Assembly: GCF_000463015.1 (NCBI RefSeq)
Contig: NC_022247.1
Span: 4,960,001-5,024,000 of the forward strand
Source: Variovorax paradoxus B4
GTDB lineage: Bacteria > Pseudomonadota > Gammaproteobacteria > Burkholderiales > Burkholderiaceae_C
Length of the DNA stretch: 64,000 bases
Direction: 5' to 3'
The position numbers were made by a program, and so were the translations under genes. Shown here in pieces: positions 35,278 through 45,116 of this stretch (positions within the stretch are counted from its first letter, which is position 1; every line of letters begins with the position of its first letter). Under the pieces are notes generated by a model. The model was not told the DNA's origin. It did not search any database and worked only from the letters and a program-made list of their open reading frames with translations.

Positions 35278-36075
35278 TTGTCCCCGCAAGAACTCGATCT
35301 GCTTCCCATCCACGGAATTGCCACCGAGAATCGGTGCCCCTTCAGTACTCGGGCGAGAAGCAACTTGGCAAGCACAGATACCACCCGGCTGGCGGTCCTC
35401 ATCGATGCCGACAACGCCTCGGCCTCGGTAGCGAAAGAACTGCTTGAAGAGGTGGCCAAATTCGGCACCGCTACGGTCAAGCGGGCGTTCGGCGACTGGA
35501 CTACACAGAACCTGGTCGGGTGGAAGGCTCACCTTCGCCGTCATGCGATCCAGCCCATCCAGCAGTTCGCCTATACGCAGGGAAAGAACTCGACGGACTC
35601 GGCGTTCATCATCGATGCGATGGACCTCCTTTACGCAGGCAATGTCGATGGTTTCTGCCTGGTGTCCAGCGACAGTGATTTCACCCGCCTCGCGACGCGA
35701 CTTCGAGAGGCCGGCAAGGTCGTGTACGGCCTGGGCGAGCGGAAGACACCGGAACCCTTCATCGCCGCGTGCGACAAGTTCATCTTCTTCGAGGTTCTGA
35801 AACGCCCCGTCGAAGCCGCAGCGCCGGTGCAGGTTCCCGATGTGCCCGACCTCAGAGAGTTGCTGACGCATGCCATTCGAGAGACGGTCAGAGACAGTGG
35901 ATGGTCCAGGCTATCCACTGTCGGCGGCCTCGTGAGCAAGACGCATACGTCGTTCGATCCGAGAAACTATGGGTTCAAGAAGCTCAGCGAGCTGGTGCGT
36001 GCCCAGCCATACCTCGATGTCGTGGACGCACCCGACGGCACAGGATTTGTGCACGTCGAAGTGCGATTGAATTGA
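35278..36075 (+). CDS. NYN-domain nuclease with OST-HTH/LOTUS domain
   Basis: The 265-residue frame encodes a NYN (PIN-like, LabA/DUF88) domain with the acidic active-site set: LAVLIDADNAS (D43, D45), KNSTDSAFIIDAMDLLY (D107, D113) and LVSSDSDFTRLATRL (D132, D134). A C-terminal OST-HTH/LOTUS domain follows (about 188-262; LRELLTHAIRETVRDSGWSR, YGFKKLSELVRAQPYLDVVD). The family predicts RNA binding and metal-dependent RNA cleavage. The assigned first codon is TTG; the conserved part begins near residue 36, so the real start may be a TTG at about 35367. It immediately precedes the PLD gene on the same strand. Confidence 0.82.
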   Translation: MSPQELDLLPIHGIATENRCPFSTRARSNLASTDTTRLAVLIDADNASASVAKELLEEVAKFGTATVKRAFGDWTTQNLVGWKAHLRRHAIQPIQQFAYTQGKNSTDSAFIIDAMDLLYAGNVDGFCLVSSDSDFTRLATRLREAGKVVYGLGERKTPEPFIAACDKFIFFEVLKRPVEAAAPVQVPDVPDLRELLTHAIRETVRDSGWSRLSTVGGLVSKTHTSFDPRNYGFKKLSELVRAQPYLDVVDAPDGTGFVHVEVRLN

Positions 36076-36201
36076 AGCTCTTCCCAACGAGACGCGATTT
36101 TTGGCCCCAGAATCCAAGCGCAAATACTCTTGCCCGAAATACGCTTGAACTTTTTTGAAAGATTCAAGTTAGCGCGACCTCAACTACATCCTAACGACCC
36201 A

Positions 36202-37548
36202 ATGGAACTCATCGCCGGCGCGATTAACAAGAGGCGGCTTCATAACTTGGTTGCACAGCACACGTCCGAATGCAGTGAGGTGCGCGCCGCTATTGCATAC
36301 GCAGGTCGAGATAATCTTGCGCTGCTTGAGGCCTGTCAACGATTAGGCAAGCCTCTCACCTACTACGGCCGATACGACCACACCGTGCCAGTTCATCCGG
36401 CTGTAGTTCGATGGTTCCTCGATCAGAAGAGTCCGAATTTCACCTGCCGTATGGTGCCGGACATTCTCCATGCCAAGGTAATCTGGTGGGTGGGTGTCGG
36501 TGCCTACATCGGCTCTGCCAATATGACCGACCGAGCGTGGGTGTCCAACATCGAGGCTGGCACATTTCTGCGCGAAGAAGACATGGAGAAGACCTCCATG
36601 ATGGAAGAATTGCGCACGCTCTTTGACGTGATTGACGCACGGGGCGAGGTCATCGACGAGGCATTCCACAAGCACTTGCTGGATCTGCAGAAGCTGTCAA
36701 AGGCAGCCAGCGCAGCCGCGTACGAGTTCGAGCAGAAGGCCCCACGTTTCTTTCCCAAGGGCGAAGGTCTTGCAAGCGTCGACCAACAGAGCGCGGTCGA
36801 GCGGGGCTATCAGGAATTCGAGCGGCGCTGGCGCGAATCACTGCAAGCCTTGCGCGACATCGCCGATCATCTCGTGCTTGAGAGCAATCGCCCGTCTTGG
36901 ATTCCTGCCGACACGCCCGCCGGCGCCCAGGCGGACCAGTTCGTCCACGCCTACTACTATAGATTTGTCGAGGGCCACAGAGGCGGAGAGCGCGTTAAAG
37001 CTGCGTTTGCAAAAAATAGTGCCAACCCTGCAGCGGCACTAAGAGAAGCGCTCGCTTGGTGGAAAGCCGCTGACTTCGACTATGAAGGTGAGCGAAACAC
37101 CCTGTTCAACTGGGCCCCAAAACTCCGGGCATTGCTGGCGAAGGACAGGCTTTCAACGCTTACTAGCGAGGAGTTTTCATCCGCCATGTCGATGGTGCAC
37201 GCCTTCACCGACTACGCGAGCAAACGTGACAATGTTGAACTTGGTCTATCTGCAGAACGGCAAGACCGACACGCAAAGGCGCTCGCCCACGCGGGGCAGC
37301 TTTGGGAAACACGCACCGAGGCAGGTCACACACCGCTAGAGGTATTCAAGTACGTCATTTGGGGTCCCGGCGCCGTCGAACGCCGGATCTGGAATGCGGC
37401 ACGAACCTCGCAGTGGCGTCTTCCCTGGCTGCAGTTCAGCACTTGGGGCGAGGTTGTTGGTTGGGCTCGTGCGGACGACTACCCGCCGCGCAACGACCGC
37501 ACACTTAAGGGCCTGCGAGCCCTCGGCTACCCAGTTCGGGGCGTCTAA
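36202..37548 (+). CDS. Phospholipase D-superfamily nuclease-like protein
   Basis: The protein (448 residues from the ATG at 36202; an in-frame TTG at 36130 would add 24) has one PLD HKD-like motif near the N-terminus: H90-x-K92 in DILHAKVIWWV and GSAN (104-107) in GAYIGSANMTDRAW. A helical C-terminal region of about 300 residues follows, without a second HKD motif, so catalysis would need a dimer as in bacterial Nuc/BfiI-type enzymes. The C-terminal part (YVIWGPGAVERRIWNAART, FSTWGEVVGWARAD) is of unknown fold. It sits about 300 bases upstream of the restriction-modification gene on the same strand and may belong to the same defence unit. Confidence 0.78.
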   Translation: MELIAGAINKRRLHNLVAQHTSECSEVRAAIAYAGRDNLALLEACQRLGKPLTYYGRYDHTVPVHPAVVRWFLDQKSPNFTCRMVPDILHAKVIWWVGVGAYIGSANMTDRAWVSNIEAGTFLREEDMEKTSMMEELRTLFDVIDARGEVIDEAFHKHLLDLQKLSKAASAAAYEFEQKAPRFFPKGEGLASVDQQSAVERGYQEFERRWRESLQALRDIADHLVLESNRPSWIPADTPAGAQADQFVHAYYYRFVEGHRGGERVKAAFAKNSANPAAALREALAWWKAADFDYEGERNTLFNWAPKLRALLAKDRLSTLTSEEFSSAMSMVHAFTDYASKRDNVELGLSAERQDRHAKALAHAGQLWETRTEAGHTPLEVFKYVIWGPGAVERRIWNAARTSQWRLPWLQFSTWGEVVGWARADDYPPRNDRTLKGLRALGYPVRGV

Positions 37549-37852
37549 GAGATCCTGACAAAAGCACGATGATCGAGCAGCATTCTGCAATGGAAAGGCC
37601 ACTCGCTCCGCACTTCAAGAAGGCATGCGAAATGGCGCTGTAAAGCCGGCTCAACGTCGCGTTTTGAAACCCTGCCAGTACGGCTAGCCAGCTATCGACA
37701 ATAAAGTAGTTTTCGTTTGCCAGCGCGGAGTTGCAAACCAGCGGCCACGCAGTCCACCCGCCTCCCGGTGGTAGAAGCGTGCAACGCGCCCGCATCGACG
37801 ATGATAGATCGGCTTAGCAGTCACCGGAAAAACAAGCACCCCAGGAGTGAGG

Positions 37853-40800
37853 ATGGATTTCAAGACCTATTTGGCCAGAGTATCGAGTGACCTCAAGGCT
37901 GGCAACGCCACGGAACATACACACCGAGGCGCACTTCAAAACCTCATAGAGTCGGCAGGCGATGTAGTTGCCACAAACGAGCCGAAACGCATTGCCTGCG
38001 GAGCTCCGGATTACATTGTTTCCCGACAGGCCCAAGCAGGGTTGGTACCCATCGGGTACATCGAAGCGAAGGATGTCGGTAAGGATCTGAACGCGGTCGA
38101 GGGCGACGAACAGCTTCAGCGCTATCGATCAAGTCTACGCAACCTTGTTCTGACCGACTACCTTGAGTTTCGGCTGTATCGAAGCGGCGAGCTTGTCCAG
38201 ACCACACGTGCTGCGTCTTGGCAGAAAAACGGCGTGTTGAAGTCCAACGCAGAAGGCATAGCGCAGACAGAGGCCCTTCTAGCAGCCTTCTTGGCATCCA
38301 ATCTTCCGAGCATCTCAAGCCCACGCGACCTAGCAAAACGCATGGCTCAAATGGCTCGCTTGATCCGCGATCTCATAGGCAAGGCCTTTTCCCAAGAGGA
38401 AGGCAAAGCAAATGGAGACCTCCATACCCAGTATGAAGGTTTTCGCAAAGTACTACTGGGTGATGACCTGACACCACAGCAGTTTGCCGACATGTATGCG
38501 CAAACGATTTGCTACGGGCTTTTTGCCGCCCGTTGCAACCACGACGAAGGCACACTTTTCACGCGACAAGGTGCAGCCTACGAACTGCCCAAAACAAATC
38601 CATTTCTTCGCCGACTGTTCTCCAACATAGCTGGGGCTGACTTGGATGACCGTATCGCCTGGGCAGTGGATGACCTCGCCGACCTTTTAGCGAAAGCCGA
38701 CATGAGCGCGGTGCTTGCCGATTTTGGCAAAGCTACCATGCAAGAAGACCCGGTTGTACATTTTTATGAGACGTTTCTCGCCGCCTACGACCCTGCACTT
38801 CGAGAGTCGCGAGGCGTTTATTACACCCCGGAGCCAGTAGTTAACTATATCGTCCAGTCGGTTGACGCTGTTCTAAAAAAAGATTTTGCACTTCCCAAAG
38901 GACTAGCTGACAACAGCAAGGTAGTGATCAAACGTACGACCGGAAAGCTGACACCCAAAGGGGCTGTCGCAACAGAGGAGGTGCAAACCCACCGCGTTCA
39001 AATCCTTGACCCTGCGGCTGGTACCGGCACTTTCCTCTTTAGTGTTATTCAGAAGATTTACGAATCTTTCAAAGGCAATGCCGGGATGTGGCCAGGATAC
39101 GTGGCTGAACATCTTTTGCCTCGCATCTACGGGTTTGAGCTACTTATGGCACCCTATGCCGTGGCTCACATGAAGCTCGGCTTGCAACTCAAAAACACTG
39201 GTTATGACTTTGCAACCGAGGAGCGACTTCGTGTTTATTTGACGAACACCCTAGAAAAGGCTCATGAGCTAGCCGGCCTCCCGCTCTTCACCCAATGGCT
39301 TGCCGAAGAAGCAGCCCAAGCCGGCGAGGTGAAGCAGAGTGCGCCGATTATGGTGGTCCTTGGAAATCCGCCCTACTCCGGACATAGCGTCAATAAAGGC
39401 GCATGGATTCGTGGTCTGGTAGAGGACTACAAGAAGAGTGCTGTGCTTAAGAAGCCGGGCCAAGGCAAGTGGCTATCCGACGACTACGTGAAATTTATTC
39501 GATTCTCTCAATGGAGAATCGATCAAACTGGGTACGGGATCTTGGCGTTCGTGACGAATCACGGGTACTTGGACAATCCGACATTTCTCGACATGCGGGC
39601 GAGTCTATCGCACAGCTTTGATGATCTTTATTTTTTGGATCTCCACGGAAATACAAAAAAGAAGGAGAAAGCACCGGATGGCAGCAAAGATGAGAATGTC
39701 TTCGATATTCAGCAAGGCGTTTCAATCGCTATCCTGGTGAAGCGAACAAAGCGATCTGCGAAGCCTATTTTCAGACATGCTCATCTCTACGGCGTTCGCG
39801 AAAGCAAGTATGAGTGGCTAAATAGCCATGACATTCTCAATACTGACTGGACTGAAATTGTACCGGCCGCTCCTGCGAACTTTTTTGTCCCGCACAACGA
39901 CGAACACAAGGATGAATTCGCGGCGTTCTGGAGCTTGCCGGAAATTTTCAATCAGAATGGTGATCCCGCACCGGGGATGGTGACGACCCACGATGATTTC
40001 GCCATTTCGTGGACTCAGCCTCAAGCCATCGAAAAAGTTGGGCGCCTGCTTTCCACAAACAATGAAGAGGAAGCACGACAGATATTCAAGCTCTGCAAAC
40101 AAGACCAATGGAATTATGCAGATGCAAAGACCGAGCTTCCCAAGCAAGATTGGAAATCACAGGTTAAACCCGTACTCTATCGGCCTTTCGACAAGCGCTG
40201 GACAGTCTACAACTCCCACGTAGCCGTCCATCGTCGCGAGCGCGTTATGAACCACATGTTGGCCGGCGAAAATCTTGGGCTTGCAACTGTTCGGCAACTT
40301 GCGAATGAGCCATGGGAACACGTTTTGGCAGCGAACACGATTATCGATGATTGTTACGTTTCCAATCGGACCAAGGAACGGGGTTATCTGTTCCCTCTTT
40401 ACCTATTCACGATCAATGAGAACGCAAGTTTGCTGGAGGAGGCGAGTCTTGCAGGCACAACCTCCTGCAGAGCAAACCTAGCGCCTGAGTTTCTGGCCGG
40501 CCTTGAGAAAAATCTCGGCCTTACATACATTGAGCACGGTACTGGAGATCTTGCATCGACCTTTGGACCAGAAGACGTCTACTACTACGCCTACGCTGTG
40601 CTATATGCCCCGGGCTATCGGCTCCGCTACGCCAATCAACTGAAGCGAGATTTCGCTCGCATCCCTCTGATATCAAACGTTGAAATTTTTAAAACGTTCT
40701 GTCGTTTGGGAGAAAAGTTGGCAAAACTGCATCTCGGTATCGAAGAGGCGTCTTGGTCATCCACCTATCCTGTAGGGGGCGACAACACTGTGCTCAACCC

Positions 40801-41092
40801 TCGGTTTACACCTATTGCTGATGACGTCACTGCAACGGGAAATATATCCAATGAGGTAGTTGGTCGAATTTTCATAAATGGCACCCAATACTTCGAAGCT
40901 GTAGCAAAAGCGGTTTGGGAGTATCGTGTTGGAAGCTATCAAGTTGCGTTCAAGTGGCTTAAGGATCGTAAAGGCCATATGCTTACGTTCGCTGAACTCC
41001 AGGCATATCAAGCCCTCCTTGCTGCACTCAAGCTAACGATTGACATACAAAATGAAATCGAAGAGACCGCACCCGTCTGGCCGCTTGCTTGA
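37853..41092 (+). CDS. Type ISP-like single-chain restriction-modification enzyme
   Basis: The protein of about 1079 residues has an N-terminal nuclease with a PD-(D/E)XK core (GAPDYIVS with D53; GYIEAKD with E71 and K73), an adenine-N6 methyltransferase (DPAAGTGTF from D386; NPPY 505-508 in VVLGNPPYSGHS) and a C-terminal specificity region of the ISP type (YYYAYAVLYAPGYRLRYANQ, LKRDFARIPLI). The SF2 helicase that separates nuclease and methylase in classical type ISP enzymes (about 1600 residues) is absent, so it works like a type IIG/IIL enzyme. The start at 37853 has AGGAG five bases upstream. The low GC and context mark horizontal acquisition. Confidence 0.9.
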   Translation: MDFKTYLARVSSDLKAGNATEHTHRGALQNLIESAGDVVATNEPKRIACGAPDYIVSRQAQAGLVPIGYIEAKDVGKDLNAVEGDEQLQRYRSSLRNLVLTDYLEFRLYRSGELVQTTRAASWQKNGVLKSNAEGIAQTEALLAAFLASNLPSISSPRDLAKRMAQMARLIRDLIGKAFSQEEGKANGDLHTQYEGFRKVLLGDDLTPQQFADMYAQTICYGLFAARCNHDEGTLFTRQGAAYELPKTNPFLRRLFSNIAGADLDDRIAWAVDDLADLLAKADMSAVLADFGKATMQEDPVVHFYETFLAAYDPALRESRGVYYTPEPVVNYIVQSVDAVLKKDFALPKGLADNSKVVIKRTTGKLTPKGAVATEEVQTHRVQILDPAAGTGTFLFSVIQKIYESFKGNAGMWPGYVAEHLLPRIYGFELLMAPYAVAHMKLGLQLKNTGYDFATEERLRVYLTNTLEKAHELAGLPLFTQWLAEEAAQAGEVKQSAPIMVVLGNPPYSGHSVNKGAWIRGLVEDYKKSAVLKKPGQGKWLSDDYVKFIRFSQWRIDQTGYGILAFVTNHGYLDNPTFLDMRASLSHSFDDLYFLDLHGNTKKKEKAPDGSKDENVFDIQQGVSIAILVKRTKRSAKPIFRHAHLYGVRESKYEWLNSHDILNTDWTEIVPAAPANFFVPHNDEHKDEFAAFWSLPEIFNQNGDPAPGMVTTHDDFAISWTQPQAIEKVGRLLSTNNEEEARQIFKLCKQDQWNYADAKTELPKQDWKSQVKPVLYRPFDKRWTVYNSHVAVHRRERVMNHMLAGENLGLATVRQLANEPWEHVLAANTIIDDCYVSNRTKERGYLFPLYLFTINENASLLEEASLAGTTSCRANLAPEFLAGLEKNLGLTYIEHGTGDLASTFGPEDVYYYAYAVLYAPGYRLRYANQLKRDFARIPLISNVEIFKTFCRLGEKLAKLHLGIEEASWSSTYPVGGDNTVLNPRFTPIADDVTATGNISNEVVGRIFINGTQYFEAVAKAVWEYRVGSYQVAFKWLKDRKGHMLTFAELQAYQALLAALKLTIDIQNEIEETAPVWPLA

Positions 41093-41116
41093 ATCAGAGA
41101 GATAAGGCGACCCAAC

Positions 41117-42677
41117 ATGCGAACTGTCTACACCACAACATTAACAGTTCGAGAGCAAACTGATGCAACCGCCGCACTGGATATGGTTGGCACGTGGATT
41201 CAAAATTGGTACAGACGTCTTCGCATCACCATTGACTGGCCAACCGCCTCCACTGCAGATTTTGAAATCACTCCTAAGCCGCACCACAGACTTTCAGTCA
41301 AAGGAAGAACACTGAAAAATCGGCCCGAGTCGGTCCTTTTGGATTTGCTTTGGGAATATCCGGACGACTACGACCAGACTTTGGGGTGGACTGTACGACT
41401 TTCCGCCGTTTATGAATCGATAGGACTTGTTATGTCTTTGGAGTTGGCCGTACGAGGCCGAACTTTTCAGATTTTTCCTGCCGGATACCAGTTCGGTGCG
41501 CCTCGACTGATTCGCAATGTCTCGCGGCTCAGATCAACACACATCGGCGGCCATCCGTATCATTTGGCGGCAGAGTTAATTACTGCTGAGGACGTGGACG
41601 TCCTGACAAGCCTACTATTAAACCCCACACGACCGTTTCCAATAGTTGTCGTCTCTCGACGGCTCGAATCTGACAGACCTCTCGTGGACGCAAATTTACT
41701 TGCAGAAAATTTGGCCGGGATCGCGAAGGTTTTTGAACTCTCTGATCGATGGGCGGCGTATAGGCTGACCGAGGAAATCGGCAAGACCTTGTCGTGCTAT
41801 GCGGGAGCTGTTCGCCTCTATTGGCCGCGCTTTAAGAAAGATGACGATCAATTTCATCACAGGAGTTGGATGCCTTGGATGCTCAAAGACGAGGCTAGCA
41901 TCAACGCGCTCTTCAAGGAAATTGTAGAAACCGTGGCCGAGGCAGCAGCGTTTCGGCATGTTGAGCCGTTCCAGGTCGTCGATTTCGTGAGTTGGCTGAC
42001 GCTGAGGATCGTGAAGAACGGAGAAGTTCTGCCGGAAACGATGCCGACGCGCTACTCAAAGAACTGATCAAAGTTGAAGCTCTTTTAAAAGAAACCCAAC
42101 AGGCGGGCGCTGAACTGCGCGTTGAAAATGAAACATTGAAGGCTAATGTGGTCGCGCTGTCGACCACCGCTTTTACTGTGCCTTCCCTTCTTAAAGAAGC
42201 ATCCGTTGACCGTGCGCCGATACAGGCAGTTGAACCCGATACTGTCGCCAAGGCATTGATTCAAGCTCAAGCTGAAACGACCAATCTTGTCTATCTCCAA
42301 TCAGCGATGGACTCCGCCCAAACGTCCCCTTATCGCCAACCTGTTCGTGTACTAGAAGCCCTTCAAGCAATCGATGAAGTAGCCGCAAAATGGCTTGACG
42401 CACTTCAATCCGGAAAATCTCATGGGCCTTTGAAGAAGCTCTTCAAGGAATACGGCTTTGACTATGCCGATAAGGTATCTCAAACCTCACGCGGCAAATG
42501 GGGGGGGAAGAATATACGACCAGCTACAACGGCACAAGTCTTGATATTTCATCCCACATCATTATAGGAGCGAAGCAAGCGGACACCTGTTTGTCGATTC
42601 ATTTTGCATGGGTCCGGGATGAGGGAAAAGTGGTGATCGCTCATGTAGGCCGTCATAAGACCAATACCAGCACCTAA
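41117..42677 (+). pseudogene. Frameshifted accessory protein downstream of the R-M gene
   Basis: Three frames join into one plausible protein of about 520 residues. Frame 1 (41117-about 41990) reads MRTVYTTTLTVREQTDATAA to EPFQVVDF. One missing base then moves to frame 2 (ADAEDREERRSSAGNDADAL with a coiled coil, VEALLKETQQAGAELRVENE), which ends early at 42567. At a run of eight G (42500-42507), one extra G would restore a third frame giving EEYTTSYNGTSLDISSHIII and a natural C-terminus VVIAHVGRHKTNTST at 42677. The tail IGAKQ...LSIHFAW...VIAHVGRH resembles ends of defence-associated proteins of unknown function. The gene starts 25 bases after the R-M stop, so it is in its operon. Either decay, sequencing errors or G-tract phase variation explains the breaks. 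Confidence 0.68.
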
Positions 42678-42705
42678 GTCGGTTGAAGTAATCTGAAACA
42701 CGGAG

Positions 42706-43347
42706 TTAGATCGCTTGGCGCCGCAGTCTTTTTTGTCGGTCGACAGAGAAACCTTGTTTCACAGCAGGCTCGGAATCTGCAGCTTGTGAACTTTTCCGCT
42801 GGTACCGCATGACCATTTCCAGAGTTCGATGGCCCGTCTGACCCATGATCGTGTGGGCCTGGAATCCAGCCATCGAGGCGGCCGTCACAAAGCCGGCGCG
42901 CAAGGAGTGACCGGAGAATGACTTCGCGGCTTCGGCCCCCTTGGCCCGGCTCTCCGCGGTCTTGATCACCAGAGCAACCGACTGCGGCATAAGGGCTTCA
43001 GCGCCCACCAATTGATCGTGCCGATTCACCCGACGGAACAGCGGCCCTTCACCAACGCCGGCCAGATCGAGCCAGGCGCGTAGTGCATGCACCGGACACC
43101 GCGCTTCGGAATGCGCCATCGGCACGAATACCGTTCGCCCCTCTCCTTCGGGGTCCGTCTTGGAGCGTCGGATCAGCAGTTCCAGCCCGTGCGCGTGCGG
43201 CGTGATGTCTTCTACCCGAAACGCCACCAACTCCGAGCGGCGGCAAGCCGATGCGAAGCCCAGCAACAAGATGGCCTTGTCACGGGCCGCCTTCAAAGGC
43301 TTTTGCTTGGCGATGGTGACCAGCAATTCCACGATATCGTCCTTGAC
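42706..43347 (-). pseudogene. Tyrosine recombinase, C-terminal part (interrupted by IS21-type element)
   Basis: This 3' part encodes KDDIVELLVTIAKQKPLKAA, LLLGFASACRRSELVAFRVE (catalytic R), FSGHSLRAGFVTAASMAGF (HxLR), GQTGHRTLEMVMRYQRKS (H...Y). It is the catalytic half of a XerC/D-like phage-type recombinase. The 5' part lies beyond the insertion element at 45951-46175 and joins in frame through the 7-bp target duplication (GTCAAGG). Confidence 0.85.
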
Positions 43348-43382
43348 CCCCGGCGGCCACCCAAAGTGCCCCACTTATGGCC
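43348..43382 (+). repeat. Left terminal inverted repeat of the IS21-type element
   Basis: Imperfect match to the complement of 45909-45943; the 7-bp CCTTGAC duplication lies immediately to the left. Confidence 0.8.
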
Positions 43383-43502
43383 ACCCAAACTGCTCCACCC
43401 TGGCCCGGGTGATCTGACGCATTGAACACGGTGCGTTGGGCGCCGCGAAGCCCGACAGGCAGGACGTTAATTTCCACCCCCTCTGAGCGAGGGAACAACG
43501 GA

Positions 43503-45116
43503 GTGAACGTCTTGAAGCCACATCTGCAAACCACCATCTGGACGCTGCTCAAGGGCGGCGCCACCCAGCGCGAGATCGAACGCATCACCGGCATCTCGCG
43601 CCACACCATCCGGACCTACCAGCAGCGCTTCGCCGCCGATCCGGCAAACTGCCCCGGGGTGGCCACCGACCTTCCCAGTCAAACTGCTCCACCCTGGCCA
43701 CCGACTTCAAGGCCGGTAGCGCCGCCGCTGGCCACCTCCAAGTGCGAACCCCACCGCGCCTTCATCGACGCGCAACTGCGCCTGGGCCGCAACGCCACCG
43801 CCATCTACCAGGACCTGGTCGACTTGCACGGCTTTGACAGCGCCTACAACTCGGTCAAACGCTTCTGCGCCCAGCTTCGCCACAAGGAGCCCGAGCAGTT
43901 CGATCGTCTGAGCTTTGCGCCCGGCGAGGAGATGCAGGTCGACTACGGTGAAGGCGCCCCCACGCGGATGCCGGGCACCGAGCGCTGGCGCAAACCCCGC
44001 CTGTTCGTGGCCACGCTGCGCTACTCGCGGCGTAGCTTCCGCCGCGTGGTCTGGAAATCCAGCCAGCAAGTCTGGGCTGAGTTGCACGAGCAGGCCTGGG
44101 CCTACTTCGGCGGGTCCACCCACTACGTCGTTCTCGACAACCTCAAGGAAGGCGTCTTGAAGCCCGACCTGTACGAGCCCGCGCTCAATCCGGTCTACGC
44201 GGCCACACTCGCTCATTACGAGGTGGTGGCCGACCCGGCCCGGGTCCGGGATCCGAATCGCAAGGGGACGGTGGAGAACGCGATCCAACACACCCAGGCC
44301 ACCGCGCTCAAGGGCCGGCGCTTCGAGACCATCGAAGAGCAGAACGCCTTCCTGGAACACTGGGAGTCCAAGTGGGCCGCCTCGCGCATCCACGGCGCCG
44401 AGCGGCGTCAGGTGCAGGCCATGTTCGAGGAGGAGCGCGCCCACCTGCAGCCGCTGCCGGCCACGCGCATGCAGTACTTCACCGAGGTGCAGCGCACGGT
44501 CTGCGACGACAGCTGCGTGCGCATCGACCACAGCAGCTACGCCGCGCGTCCGGCCCCGATTGGCACCAAGGTGCTGGTGCGGCTGTTCGAGCGGCGCATC
44601 GAGATCCGCGAGCTGCGCACGCAAGCCTTGCTGCGCACCCACGAGCGGGTCGATCGCCCCGGCAGCGTGGTGCTGCCCATGGCCGAGCGGGTGTTCAACC
44701 CCTCGCGCGAGACGCGCTACATCCTGGCCCAGGCCCGAGCCATCGGGGCGCAGGCCTCGCGGCTGTGCCAGATGCTGTTCGCCATCGAGGGACGCGTGGG
44801 CCAGCGCAAGCTGTGGGGCATCGTCAACCTGGCCAAGCGCTACCCGAACCACTTTATCGACGCGGCCTGTGCGGGCGCCATGGAGCAAGGCGTGCACAGC
44901 TACCGCCACGTCAAGGCGCTCACCGAGCGGCTGGTGGCCGACGCCCTGGCCGCCCTGCAGGCCGGCACGCCGACACAGTCGGCGTCAACGCTCACCCAGC
45001 AGCACGCGCTCATCCGCAGCGCCGACGAATACGGCGATCTGTTCGCCCACGCCGCCACCGCCACCTCGGGCGGCACAACCTCTCCCACCCCCACCACTGA
45101 GATCGCCCAGCCATGA
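43503..45116 (+). CDS. istA: IS21-family transposase IstA
   Basis: The 537-residue DDE transposase has an N-terminal HTH (VNVLKPHLQTTIWTLLKGGA, QREIERITGISRHTIRTYQQ) and an rve catalytic core (EEMQVDYGEGAPT with the first Asp, THYVVLDNLKEGVLKPD with the second, RDPNRKGTVENAIQHTQ with the Glu). The GTG at 43503 gives the usual family N-terminus; an in-frame ATG at 43422 would add 27 residues. The stop overlaps the istB start by four bases (ATGA). Confidence 0.93.
   Translation: MNVLKPHLQTTIWTLLKGGATQREIERITGISRHTIRTYQQRFAADPANCPGVATDLPSQTAPPWPPTSRPVAPPLATSKCEPHRAFIDAQLRLGRNATAIYQDLVDLHGFDSAYNSVKRFCAQLRHKEPEQFDRLSFAPGEEMQVDYGEGAPTRMPGTERWRKPRLFVATLRYSRRSFRRVVWKSSQQVWAELHEQAWAYFGGSTHYVVLDNLKEGVLKPDLYEPALNPVYAATLAHYEVVADPARVRDPNRKGTVENAIQHTQATALKGRRFETIEEQNAFLEHWESKWAASRIHGAERRQVQAMFEEERAHLQPLPATRMQYFTEVQRTVCDDSCVRIDHSSYAARPAPIGTKVLVRLFERRIEIRELRTQALLRTHERVDRPGSVVLPMAERVFNPSRETRYILAQARAIGAQASRLCQMLFAIEGRVGQRKLWGIVNLAKRYPNHFIDAACAGAMEQGVHSYRHVKALTERLVADALAALQAGTPTQSASTLTQQHALIRSADEYGDLFAHAATATSGGTTSPTPTTEIAQP

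Noticed and set aside
41992..42567. Separate gene starting at a TTG inside the 41117 gene
   Set aside because: There is no ribosome-binding site, and the frame continues the upstream protein naturally if one base is restored; a frameshift is simpler.
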